DNA of 64,000 nucleotides. Source: Clostridia bacterium (lineage in GTDB: Bacteria; Bacillota; Clostridia; Oscillospirales; Acutalibacteraceae). This document shows, piece after piece, positions 35,619 through 43,230 of this stretch (positions are counted from its first letter, which is position 1; every line of letters starts with the position of its first letter). A program made the position numbers and the translations under genes. Under the pieces are notes generated by a model. The model was given only the letters and a program-made list of their open reading frames with translations, did no database searches and was not told the DNA's origin. The stretch lies in assembly GCA_017473925.1 (NCBI GenBank), contig JAFUIY010000111.1, forward strand, positions 1-64,000, written 5' to 3'.

Positions 35619-36286
35619 AACGGCTACTCAATGTCAACATAACGGATATTGTACCCTTTTCAAAAGGTCTGATTTTCGTCAGACGCGAACAGATGCCCGA
35701 CGGTGTCAACAAGGTTTCATTTTTCAGCTACGATGCCGCCACAGGTGAAGTTACAACAGTCACAAAGGGTGTTTATCTGCTGAATAAATTCGGCATGGCT
35801 TATGAAAGCATTTCCTCAAAGCTCGGTGATTTTATCACCTGCGATACTGCAAAGCTTCCGAATCATCATACGATAATCATTTATCCTACGGGTGAAATCG
35901 GCCATTTTGATGATAAAGGAAAAATTGTAAAAACAGGTGACCTTTATTACAACAATGCACCTGCCCGTGATGCCGCATTCGACGGCAACAGCATATGGTG
36001 TGTTGTACCTCAGAGAAATGCAGTTATAAGGTATTCAATCTCTGCACAGAAAATCATCATGCGTATTGGCGGAGACGATAACACGGCTTTCAATATGCCC
36101 ATTTCCGTCTCCTGTTATAATGATGAGCTTTTTGTGTGCAACAGAGCTTCATGTGAAATCAGAAAAATCGATATAAACACACTTGATGTTTCCGATTATC
36201 TTGAATTCAACGAGCCTGTAAACAAGTATTTCAGATTCAAGGACAAGGAAATCGTTGTCCTCGACTCGGGAATTTACGAACTTTAA
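35615..36286 (+). CDS. Unknown 223-aa protein, beta-propeller-like
   Basis: I do not recognise a family. The sequence is a string of short beta segments with Asp/Asn/Gly turns (for example DGNSIWCVVPQRNAVIRYS and NDELFVCNRASCEIRKID), which suggests a partial beta-propeller. It has no signal peptide or membrane helix. The GTG start overlaps the Rex stop (GTGA), with GGAGG 7 nt upstream, so it is translationally coupled to rex. The job may relate to redox control, but nothing in the sequence shows this. A terminator follows 18 nt after its stop. Confidence 0.5.
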   Translation: MKRLLNVNITDIVPFSKGLIFVRREQMPDGVNKVSFFSYDAATGEVTTVTKGVYLLNKFGMAYESISSKLGDFITCDTAKLPNHHTIIIYPTGEIGHFDDKGKIVKTGDLYYNNAPARDAAFDGNSIWCVVPQRNAVIRYSISAQKIIMRIGGDDNTAFNMPISVSCYNDELFVCNRASCEIRKIDINTLDVSDYLEFNEPVNKYFRFKDKEIVVLDSGIYEL

Positions 36287-36304
36287 TAATTCAATCATAC
36301 TTTT

Positions 36305-36353
36305 CCTCCTTAAATCATATCTATTGGATGATATGTTTAAGGAGGTTTTTTCT
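36305..36353 (+). terminator. Terminator hairpin whose 3' arm is the spoIIID ribosome binding site
   Basis: CCTCCTTAAATCATATC (36305-36321) pairs with GATATGTTTAAGGAGG (36330-36345), with one bulged base and an 8-nt loop, followed by TTTTTTCTTT. It looks like an intrinsic terminator for the upstream operon. AAGGAGG (36339-36345), the spoIIID RBS, lies in the 3' arm, so any read-through transcript would have its RBS masked. A CATACTTT sequence (36296-36303) resembles a SigE -10 box. Confidence 0.7.
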
Positions 36354-36611
36354 TTGAAAACACTTGTTGAAGAGAGAGCAATTGAGCTTGGTGAATATAT
36401 TGTTGAAAACAACACGACAGTCAGAGCAACTGCAAAAAAATTCGGCATTTCGAAAAGCACCGTACATTCCGATGTGTCGGAAAGGCTCAGAAAAGCCAGT
36501 CCGACCCTTTACAGCGAGGTCAGAAAAGTCCTTGACACAAATAAAGCCCAACGGCACATCAGAGGCGGTCAGGCAACAAAAGAAAAGTATATGGAAAAAT
36601 ATAAAAAATAA
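36354..36611 (+). CDS. spoIIID: Stage III sporulation transcriptional regulator SpoIIID
   Basis: This 85-aa mother-cell regulator switches SigE-dependent genes on or off during sporulation. The helix-turn-helix is clear (TVRATAKKFGISKSTVHSDV), followed by the basic C-terminal DNA-contacting stretch (QRHIRGGQATKEKYMEKY). The length is close to the 93 aa of B. subtilis. The start is TTG at 36354, 8 nt after AAGGAGG; the same frame is open upstream but begins inside the previous gene. The gene indicates a spore-forming host. Its RBS lies in a terminator-like hairpin, so expression must come from a promoter starting at or within the hairpin. Confidence 0.92.
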   Translation: MKTLVEERAIELGEYIVENNTTVRATAKKFGISKSTVHSDVSERLRKASPTLYSEVRKVLDTNKAQRHIRGGQATKEKYMEKYKK

Positions 36612-36652
36612 TTGCAAATCAAAGTTTTCCAAATTTCAGTCCGAAAAATATG

Positions 36653-36679
36653 ATTTATCTTTGATAAATTGTTATTTTT
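36653..36679 (+). terminator. Terminator of spoIIID
   Basis: ATTTATC (36653-36659) pairs with GATAAAT (36663-36669), with a 3-nt loop, followed by TGTTATTTTTC. Confidence 0.5.
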
Positions 36680-36726
36680 CCCTTCGCAACAGATTGTTGA
36701 CAAGGATTTTTCATTTAAAATATTGA

Positions 36727-36768
36727 AAATCACCTCCGTTTATGGTTAGATATAAGCGGAGGTGATTT
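36727..36768 (+). promoter_or_regulatory. 17-bp hairpin masking the RBS of the XRE-DUF2157 gene
   Basis: AAATCACCTCCGTTTAT (36727-36743) pairs with ATAAGCGGAGGTGATTT (36752-36768), with one G-T pair and an 8-nt loop (GGTTAGAT). GGAGGTGA of the RBS is inside the 3' arm. As DNA it is also a long palindrome that a dimeric XRE regulator could bind. A TTGACA at 36697-36702 may be the -35 box, but the -10 is unclear. Confidence 0.65.
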
Positions 36769-36770
36769 CT

Positions 36771-38207
36771 GTGACAAAGGTTTCCAAGAACATAAAAAAG
36801 CTGAGAACACAGCACGGGCTTACTCAGGAGGATGTAGCAAAAAAGCTTTTTGTTACAAGACAGACTGTCTCAAGCTGGGAATCGGGAAGAACACAGCCCG
36901 ACATCGAAACTCTGATGAAGCTCAGCGAACTGTTTTCCGTTTCGGCAGAGGAACTCATTTACGGCAAATCGAAACTCATATCCGAAGAAGAAAAAAACAA
37001 TGCTTCAAGGCAGAAGCTGATAATCATTTTTTCAGTTCTCGGCTCTGTGCTGACGGCTGTAGGACTTGTTCTGATTTTTGTCAATTACTGGGACAAATTT
37101 CCTATTATACTTAAATCGTTGTTTGCATTCATGCCTATGCTTGCAGGTCAGGGTGCGGCAATTTATACATTGATAAAACACCGGGACTCAATTGCATGGA
37201 AAGAAGGCGCTTCCATACTCTGGTGTGCAGGGATCGTGGCAACGATAGCCCTTATGGACAGCATTCATCTGCTGTATACCGATTTCAGGGACTGTCTGTT
37301 TATAGATGTTCTGCTGACTTTACCCATAATATTTATTCTTGATGCGGTCGCTCCCCTTCCGTTTATTCATTTCGGAATCAATTTTCTTCTTTACAATACC
37401 GAAAATCTGTTGATTACAAACATAATTATTTTTGCATTATTGGCAGTTACATACATTTATGTGCTGACAGGCAAAAAGAAAAAGGACAATGCAGGACGCA
37501 TTTTTGCTCAGTGGATTAATCTTATCTCATTATCCGTTATTCTGATTTCAGATGTAATTATTGCTGAAGCACCTGTACCTGCGTTACTGATGATTCTGAC
37601 AACATACTTTGCCGCATTGTACTATCTGTTTTTCAGCACATCCTTTACACTCCCATACAAACCTGCAGGGCTTATCGGCACCCTCGGAATGTCAATTTCA
37701 TGTGTTATTCTGCTTCATCCCGAAATACTGTATGCACCGTATTTCGGATATGAAAAACATGAAATAATTTCAATGCTTATCATTGCCGTCATATGCGTAA
37801 TTATTTTCACGGTAACAGGCATATTGAAACGGAAGGATATTGCAAAAAACAAAATCAGCATTTGTCTGTTCGCCTCAACCGCACTTCTTATTCTTTCAGA
37901 GGCTATGTGCTGTATGATTGCTCCTGAAAACAACCATATCATTTTCTATATTCTGACTCTCATTTCAGCCTTTGCATTGGCTTTTTCCGTAATTTCAGAC
38001 GGTGTGCTGTCAAACAACTTCTGGCTTCTGAATCCGGGTCTTATCACAACGGCAATCAACCTTGTATTCATCCTTGTGAACATAATTGATATTGATATGC
38101 TTCTTGCAGGCATACTGCTTCTGCTTTTCGGTATTACACTTTTCGTTGTCAATTTCCTTCTTGCAAAAAAGATAAAAAAGTCAAAGGAGGAGAACAGCAA
38201 TGCGTAA
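36771..38207 (+). CDS. XRE-family regulator fused to a DUF2157-like membrane domain
   Basis: This 478-aa protein has an N-terminal Cro/C1-type helix-turn-helix (~3-60; LTQEDVAKKLFVTRQTVSSWE) and about a dozen membrane helices (~75-470) resembling DUF2157, which usually pairs with a GDYXXLXY protein as here. It could be a membrane-tethered transcription factor responding to an envelope signal. The frame opens at GTG 36762, but GGAGGTGA ends 6 nt before GTG 36771, so I chose the latter. That RBS is inside a stable hairpin. The next gene overlaps its end by 8 nt. The DUF assignment is by resemblance. Confidence 0.75.
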   Translation: MTKVSKNIKKLRTQHGLTQEDVAKKLFVTRQTVSSWESGRTQPDIETLMKLSELFSVSAEELIYGKSKLISEEEKNNASRQKLIIIFSVLGSVLTAVGLVLIFVNYWDKFPIILKSLFAFMPMLAGQGAAIYTLIKHRDSIAWKEGASILWCAGIVATIALMDSIHLLYTDFRDCLFIDVLLTLPIIFILDAVAPLPFIHFGINFLLYNTENLLITNIIIFALLAVTYIYVLTGKKKKDNAGRIFAQWINLISLSVILISDVIIAEAPVPALLMILTTYFAALYYLFFSTSFTLPYKPAGLIGTLGMSISCVILLHPEILYAPYFGYEKHEIISMLIIAVICVIIFTVTGILKRKDIAKNKISICLFASTALLILSEAMCCMIAPENNHIIFYILTLISAFALAFSVISDGVLSNNFWLLNPGLITTAINLVFILVNIIDIDMLLAGILLLLFGITLFVVNFLLAKKIKKSKEENSNA

Positions 38208-38793
38208 AAAAATACTTACAATAATCCTTGCTGTGACAATTATAATTCAGATTGCAGTTCCTACGGGCATGCTTATACACAAATCCACGGAAATCAGTCA
38301 GATAAAAAAATACGGTCAGTTCCACACATTCAGTGCTTATCTTCCCCATTATTACAGAGGCGATTTCACCATCCGGCTTGAGATTTTCGGACCGACAAAA
38401 CAATATGTGACTATTAATCAGGATGCAAACGGTACAGAATACTATGAACACTCTGACGAAAAGCCGTCAACTCCCGTTTACATCGACCGCTATATCGAGG
38501 GCTACGAAACAAAGGATTTCAGTATCAGCTTCCCCGAAGTATATATAAGAACCGAGGAATATGAAAACCTCAGTTATATAGATTTTCAGAAAAAAATGTC
38601 TTTTGATACAGATTCGGAAGATTCAGCCGAAAAAGTTGCAGTTGACGATGAAGGGGCAACATTTGCAAATGTTGTATTTTACAATGAAGCAACGGTTGAT
38701 GCATATATCCTGAAAGGAAAAATCTATATCGAAGATGTATATATTGACGGCGTTGACATAAAAACCGTACTTGAAGGATTAAATAATAAATAG
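38200..38793 (+). CDS. GDYXXLXY-like membrane-anchored protein
   Basis: This 197-aa protein has an N-terminal membrane anchor (~5-25) and an outer domain containing YYRGDFTIRLEIF, a relaxed form of the GDYXXLXY motif (PF14345). That family typically follows a DUF2157 membrane protein, matching this pair. A second conserved-looking part is VDAYILKGKIYIEDVYIDG near the C-terminus. The molecular role is unknown. The ATG overlaps the upstream gene by 8 nt with AAAGGAGG before it, so the pair is coupled. The stop is a tandem TAG TGA. Confidence 0.65.
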   Translation: MRKKILTIILAVTIIIQIAVPTGMLIHKSTEISQIKKYGQFHTFSAYLPHYYRGDFTIRLEIFGPTKQYVTINQDANGTEYYEHSDEKPSTPVYIDRYIEGYETKDFSISFPEVYIRTEEYENLSYIDFQKKMSFDTDSEDSAEKVAVDDEGATFANVVFYNEATVDAYILKGKIYIEDVYIDGVDIKTVLEGLNNK

Positions 38794-38816
38794 TGAGCAT
38801 TTGTTTCGGCAAGTGA

Positions 38817-38853
38817 AAAAGCAGTCTGACAGTTTTTACAGCAGACTGCTTTT
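38817..38853 (+). terminator. Terminator of the XRE-DUF2157 operon
   Basis: AAAAGCAGTCTG (38817-38828) pairs with CAGACTGCTTTT (38842-38853), a perfect 12-bp stem. The A and T runs in the arms make it usable from both sides. Confidence 0.75.
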
Positions 38854-38889
38854 AGTTTACAAACAGTAATTTATCGGGGGCTTTCAATG

Positions 38890-38986
38890 AACAATTTACA
38901 ATTTACAATGTACAATGATTTACAAAAAACTGCCTGTATCGCTACATCTGCACGATTGTAAATTGTACATTGTACATTGTTAATTG
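38890..38986. repeat. Intergenic mosaic repeat, island C
   Basis: The left end has tandem ACAATTT/ACAATGT units (38890-38925). The right end has tandem TGTAAAT/TGTACAT units (38956-38986) in inverted orientation. The ends can pair into a long imperfect stem. The core (~38926-38955) lacks the small hairpins seen in islands A and D. Confidence 0.55.
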
Positions 38987-39013
38987 GCTCGACAAATTCT
39001 GATTTATTACAAC

Positions 39014-39042
39014 AAAGGGACTGCCGTCTGCAGCCCCTTGAT
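39014..39042 (-). terminator. Terminator of the ECF sigma operon
   Basis: On the minus strand, AAGGGGCTGC pairs with GCAGTCCCTT around a 5-nt loop, with one mismatch, followed by TGTTGT. The T tract is modest. Confidence 0.5.
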
Positions 39043-39043
39043 T

Positions 39044-39316
39044 TTATGTTATTACGGCTGAAACAAGGATGCCGAAAAGCCACACCTCACTGCAACCACA
39101 GAAGCGTTCCCCGTTCTGATTAGCAAAAAATTCTCTTTTTACCGTATACCCTAATCCCTGATATACGATAGTATCATTATCGGCTTCAACTCTTATTTCT
39201 TTTGCAAATACAGGCTCCTGAAAATTCTGACTTCTGACAGTATCTGTTATAAGCATTGCTGACCATAAAACCACGACCACAGCAACGGCAACAAGAACAA
39301 TTCTGAGTTTTTTCAT
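39044..39316 (-). CDS. Small membrane-anchored protein, last gene of the ECF operon
   Basis: I do not recognise a family. The 90-aa protein has an N-terminal membrane helix (~4-26) and a short outer domain of about 60 residues with two close cysteines (RFCGCSEVW). AAGGAG lies 9 nt before the ATG at 39316; a TTG three codons earlier is less likely. It follows the 303-aa gene by 13 nt and so belongs to the sigma-factor operon. Its role is probably at the cell surface. Confidence 0.5.
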   Translation of the reverse strand: MKKLRIVLVAVAVVVVLWSAMLITDTVRSQNFQEPVFAKEIRVEADNDTIVYQGLGYTVKREFFANQNGERFCGCSEVWLFGILVSAVIT

Positions 39317-39329
39317 AAGAATCAACTCC

Positions 39330-40241
39330 TTAACTGACTATTACGGCATCAAAATCCATAGCACCGCCGACAAATGCTTTTTCAATGCCGATTATACTGA
39401 TTGCGCTTGTAGAAACAGTTGTTAAAACTTCATTTTCGGATTCTTTCAACAAAAATTCTAACCTGAAATTCTCATCAACGGTATAAGTGCCGGCAAGATA
39501 ATAATCAGGACTGCTCACACGGGGTTCAAAATAAACAACAAACAACATCTTATCCTTAAGGAAATCATCATCAAAGGACTTGAGTTTATTTCTGAAATCC
39601 TCCGCATCGCTGTGACCCGAATCAAATTTTTCATCAAAACTGTCAAAAAATTCAACCAGTTCATCTTTTGTATCAAATCTGAAAACAGGCAGATGTGTTT
39701 TTCCGTCATCATTCATTTTATCTGCATTAAGACTTGCATTTTTAATTTTTTCATCATCAAACATACTGTATGATGATGCATATGTGATATCGAAAATATC
39801 AGGCAGAAATGAAGTTCCGTTTTCGCAATTTCCGTCAGATACAATTTCATTTTCACTTGAATAAATCTCTTCAGGTCTTACAGGGGCGGTTGTCCAACCG
39901 AGCTCAGAAAGCTGTCTGAGAACACTTTCCGAAATATCCGATATATGTCCGTCTGCAAGCTTTATTGAAAAATATACTCCTGTTCCGCCGGGATAAGTTT
40001 CCTGAATACCGTCATGGAGAACAAGAATCTTATCACCAGCTTCATATTCTGCAAACATATTATTATTTTCTGTTCTGATTGACATAACTATCGGTGAATT
40101 ATCGAGAATAATCATATCCCCGTTTTCCGTGCCGAGAAACAGTCCCGTTGATGCGGAAAATCCTCTGCCTGCGAGAACGAAAACACCGATTACGATAACG
40201 CACAGAACAATGCTCAGGGTAATAAGGATTTTCTTTTTCAC
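39330..40241 (-). CDS. Membrane-anchored outer protein of the ECF operon, unknown family
   Basis: This 303-aa protein has an N-terminal anchor (~5-26) without a lipobox, then an all-outer region. It has two likely domains: a small beta domain (~35-110) and a C-terminal one (~180-303) around LPVFRFDTKDELVEFFDSF and MLFVVYFEP. The second half resembles lipoproteins with a 'protease-like/PrcB' beta fold, but I would not assign it. It lies 12 nt downstream of the beta-propeller gene. It may serve sensing or an output of the envelope-stress sigma factor. Confidence 0.5.
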   Translation of the reverse strand: MKKKILITLSIVLCVIVIGVFVLAGRGFSASTGLFLGTENGDMIILDNSPIVMSIRTENNNMFAEYEAGDKILVLHDGIQETYPGGTGVYFSIKLADGHISDISESVLRQLSELGWTTAPVRPEEIYSSENEIVSDGNCENGTSFLPDIFDITYASSYSMFDDEKIKNASLNADKMNDDGKTHLPVFRFDTKDELVEFFDSFDEKFDSGHSDAEDFRNKLKSFDDDFLKDKMLFVVYFEPRVSSPDYYLAGTYTVDENFRLEFLLKESENEVLTTVSTSAISIIGIEKAFVGGAMDFDAVIVS

Positions 40242-40253
40242 AAAAAATCACTC

Positions 40254-42407
40254 CTACCAAAAATCTATCATATCAACAAACATTTCTTCCCCTGTCTTGT
40301 ATGACAGAATTCCGCCGTTATTGACAACATACACATTCTCACCGATAAAAACAGCTCTTGTCTTTCCGTAGCCTGCACCTGATTTTCCGTTATATATATC
40401 ATCAATCACAATACCGCCGTCAGTTACGCTGAAAACAACAGCCTTGCCGAAGGTATAATCATAATAAAGAATAACTGCAAACGTATTTTCATCTACCGTT
40501 ACAAATTCCTTATGATTGCCGGAAAATGTTGCCATAGTGCCTGTTGAATAATTATCAAGCTCTTTCGGATTATAGGGGTCTGAAACATCGAACAGCGAGA
40601 TTTTTGCAGTACCGTCAGTGCCTGTCATGGTGCCGCCCTCACCTACACCTATAAGAAGACCGTCACCTGCAGGGTGAAGATAGGTTGAGAAGCCGGGAAT
40701 CTTGAGTTCGCCCCTGATTTCGGGCTTTTCGGGGTCTGAAAGGTCAACAACAAACAAGGGGTCTGTCTGCATGAATGTTACAAGGTAAAGCGCATCCCCC
40801 ATAAATCTTGCTGATTTCATCTGCTCCTCAGGTGCAATACCGCCGAGGAAACCGACAATCTTCATATCCTTATCAACGACATAGACCATTGTTTCAGTCT
40901 TTTTGTTTTTCCAGTTCATACCGTTTGTTGCAATCCTGAAATAATCGCCGTGCTTATCCATTGAGAACTGATTTATAAAGTTTCCGCATACGGTTACTGA
41001 GGCGGAATAACTCACGCCGTCATCGGAAATCTCCAATTTATGAATACGGGTTGCCATTTCATTTTTATTTCCGAGTGTATCGGAGACAACTTCTTCCCCG
41101 TTCATTGTCCATGTGGAATACAGTGTTTCTGCAACAAAAACTTCTTCCTTTGTGCAGTAGATTTCCTCTGCACCGCCGAGGAATGCATTCATTTTCGGTT
41201 CTGCAGATAAGTCATCAAGCTTTACAATTGATGTAACAATAAATGTTTCGGGATTTTTTTCATCAAAGACCTTAATTCTCTCTGCAGGGATTTTCTTCAT
41301 TTCACCGTTTGCAAATGAATATTCGGGAACACAAACATCCTTCACAACCTCACAGGCACCGTCAAAATCATCTGCCTGAACCGAATTGTAAGGAATTGAA
41401 AAACGAGCAACAGTAATAAGCTTTCCGTTTGTAATTCTTGATGATATATATTCGCCCGTCAGCTTATGCGTAAATGATTCTTTGGGATTCTCTTTATCAG
41501 AGACATCAAAACACTTTATCACAGTGTCAGTTTTTAATGCTATACAGCAACAGTCGCAGACTACGCCGTTAGCATTATTATATGTCACGGGCTGATATTC
41601 CGATGTTTCCTTAAGAATAACAACAAGTGTATCCTCATATAAAAACATTTCTGACGGGATAAGTTCAAAATTGACATAATCACCGAGTTCAATAGTGCTT
41701 ACAAGCTTCATTTTTGCATCGGAATCACATTCAACAATTTTTATACTGTTGCCGTCAATTCCTATTGAGTTATCGTTATAATAATAAATATATTTTCCGT
41801 CAGTTTTAACGATATCAGCTTCATCAACACCCTGAACCTGAGTATTTGTTGTGCTGTATTCTGCATCATCTGATGCTGTACCTGCAGATTCGGGTGCAGC
41901 ACTCGGTACGCCTTGAGTTGAACTTCCTGCATTGGCAGTATTATTACCAACAGCCATATCCATAGCCGCTTCGTCTTTTTCACCGAAATTATCGAAAAAG
42001 CCGTTAAATATACCGTCAGAATCAGACTGACTGTATACATAATTTCTGTTGTAAATATCCTTATAGTAAGTCAGAACTGTTTTATGAAGTGCGGAATAGT
42101 CAGAGGACGAAGCGGCATGGTTTTCAATAATTTCCTGCTGTTCGGAATCACTTATATTCTGTTTTTCAACCTGAGGCTTTCCGCCGAAGCCGATAAGGGC
42201 AACAACACCGACGAGAATAACCAGCATTGCCGCTGCAGACACCCATCTGACAACTGACTTTCTGTCAATTGTGCGTCTTCTTCTCAAATCAATAATCGAG
42301 CCTTTTTCATTGATAAGCTTTTCAATATTTTCCGCAGACAGTGATTCGGGAAGAGTAATCTCTTCACTCATGAGTTTCTTTTCAAATTCGTTTTTAAAGT
42401 TATTCAT
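40254..42407 (-). CDS. Membrane-anchored beta-propeller protein, putative anti-sigma partner
   Basis: This 717-aa protein has a short inner N-terminal part (~1-50), a membrane helix (~55-75), a Ser/Ala/Thr-rich stalk (~125-170), and a large outer beta-propeller (~185-717; family PF09826 by resemblance: NTQVQGVDEADIVKTDGKYI and PEIRGELKIPGFSTYLHP are typical). The gene begins 11 nt after the ECF sigma gene, the usual place of an anti-sigma factor. The inner segment is short but could bind sigma, while the propeller senses an outer ligand. This coupling is inference. AGGTGA lies 6 nt before the ATG. Confidence 0.75.
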   Translation of the reverse strand: MNNFKNEFEKKLMSEEITLPESLSAENIEKLINEKGSIIDLRRRRTIDRKSVVRWVSAAAMLVILVGVVALIGFGGKPQVEKQNISDSEQQEIIENHAASSSDYSALHKTVLTYYKDIYNRNYVYSQSDSDGIFNGFFDNFGEKDEAAMDMAVGNNTANAGSSTQGVPSAAPESAGTASDDAEYSTTNTQVQGVDEADIVKTDGKYIYYYNDNSIGIDGNSIKIVECDSDAKMKLVSTIELGDYVNFELIPSEMFLYEDTLVVILKETSEYQPVTYNNANGVVCDCCCIALKTDTVIKCFDVSDKENPKESFTHKLTGEYISSRITNGKLITVARFSIPYNSVQADDFDGACEVVKDVCVPEYSFANGEMKKIPAERIKVFDEKNPETFIVTSIVKLDDLSAEPKMNAFLGGAEEIYCTKEEVFVAETLYSTWTMNGEEVVSDTLGNKNEMATRIHKLEISDDGVSYSASVTVCGNFINQFSMDKHGDYFRIATNGMNWKNKKTETMVYVVDKDMKIVGFLGGIAPEEQMKSARFMGDALYLVTFMQTDPLFVVDLSDPEKPEIRGELKIPGFSTYLHPAGDGLLIGVGEGGTMTGTDGTAKISLFDVSDPYNPKELDNYSTGTMATFSGNHKEFVTVDENTFAVILYYDYTFGKAVVFSVTDGGIVIDDIYNGKSGAGYGKTRAVFIGENVYVVNNGGILSYKTGEEMFVDMIDFW

Positions 42408-42418
42408 TGACTCTCACC

Positions 42419-42940
42419 TCACTGTAATATTTCCCGCAGTTTTTTAAGGGACCGTGAAAGCTTTGAACGGACAGAGCCTGATGTCATATCAAGAATCTGT
42501 GCAATTTCATTGCTTTTATAGCGTCCTATAACACTGAGAAGAACAATCTGCTTCTCTTCGGGAGTAAGCGAATCAAGAGCCGATTTCAGCTCTGCAGACA
42601 CAGTAAAATCAGTCCCCGACAAATCACTTTCTGTCTCAACAATTTCATGAACCGATACAGTACAAAGCCTGTCTGCGGGATTAGTCAGCCTTGTCTTGCA
42701 TTCGTTTGAAAGAATTTTGAACATCCATGATTTGAACGATGACGGTTTTCTGAGCTTTGCAATGTTTCTGAAGGCAATTAAAACAGCCTCCTGCACCGCA
42801 TCCTCCGCATCTGCACTCTTACCGGTATACCAGAGTGCAAAGCGATACAAGTCGTCTGCATAGAAGCTGTAAACTGCCGCAAACGCCTTACTGTTGCCCG
42901 CCTGAGCCTCCCTGATGAGTTTTGTGAGCTCGTTTTTCAT
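42419..42940 (-). CDS. ECF-type RNA polymerase sigma factor
   Basis: This 173-aa sigma factor has region 2 (~15-80; FAAVYSFYADDLYRFALWY, DAEDAVQEAVLIAF) and region 4 (~115-170; LTPEEKQIVLLSVIGRYKSNEIAQILDM split by helix-turn-helix). It is expected to recognise a special promoter; a 31-bp sequence shared with the dockerin gene lies just upstream, which implies autoregulation. The frame opens far upstream at 42994, but the predicted promoter overlaps that part, so I start at ATG 42940, 10 nt after GGGAG. A GTG three codons earlier is possible. It heads an operon with the beta-propeller and two anchored proteins. Confidence 0.88.
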   Translation of the reverse strand: MKNELTKLIREAQAGNSKAFAAVYSFYADDLYRFALWYTGKSADAEDAVQEAVLIAFRNIAKLRKPSSFKSWMFKILSNECKTRLTNPADRLCTVSVHEIVETESDLSGTDFTVSAELKSALDSLTPEEKQIVLLSVIGRYKSNEIAQILDMTSGSVRSKLSRSLKKLREILQ

Positions 42941-42961
42941 CTGTGTCACGCTCCCTTCATC

Positions 42962-42992
42962 TATTAGAGTGTAAAAAACAGTAAAGTGTTGC
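42962..42992 (-). promoter_or_regulatory. Putative ECF promoter of the sigma operon
   Basis: On the minus strand the 31 bp run from GCAACACTTT to ACACTCTAATA. It matches the sequence at 45248-45278 at 27 of 31 positions with no gap. It has no sigma-A hexamers at standard spacing. Confidence 0.7.
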
Positions 42993-43031
42993 AAGAATAA
43001 TTAAATTTTTTGAAAATCAGAATTTGTAGGG

Positions 43032-43194
43032 ATAATGCACAATGCAAAATGCATAATGCACAATTATATAATCCAAGCCCGTAGGGCTTCCGAAACAATT
43101 TGCCGAAGGCAAATTATATCACATTTGCGAAGCAAATATATCACATCCGTCGAAGACGGATATATCACATTTTCCGCAGGAAAATATATCACTG
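43032..43194. repeat. Intergenic mosaic repeat, island D: hairpin array with TATATCACA linkers
   Basis: The left end has tandem AATGCA/AATGCACA units (43032-43068). Five different hairpins follow, each with a 3-nt loop: AAGCCC/GGGCTT (43075-43089), AATTTGCC/GGCAAATT (43097-43115), ATTTGC/GCAAAT (43123-43137), TCCGTC/GACGGA (43146-43160) and TTTTCC/GGAAAA (43170-43184). The last four are each followed by the linker (T)ATATCAC. Stems differ but pairing is kept, so the structure seems to be what matters. Confidence 0.7.
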
Positions 43195-43230
43195 CAGTAA
43201 TTTGTCGGGCTTCAGCCCGACAAATTACTG
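43195..43230. terminator. 16-bp hairpin overlapping the HAD stop codon
   Basis: CAGTAATTTGTCGGGC (43195-43210) pairs perfectly with 43215-43230 around a TTCA loop. It includes the TAA stop of the HAD gene, as the 3383-3410 hairpin includes the DUF1667 stop. There is no T tract on the minus strand, so it may cap or stabilise the mRNA end. Confidence 0.55.

Noticed and set aside
43075..43230. CRISPR-like array
   Set aside because: Repeated units are 8-9 nt linkers and hairpins, not 25-40 nt repeats with unique spacers, and there are no cas genes.
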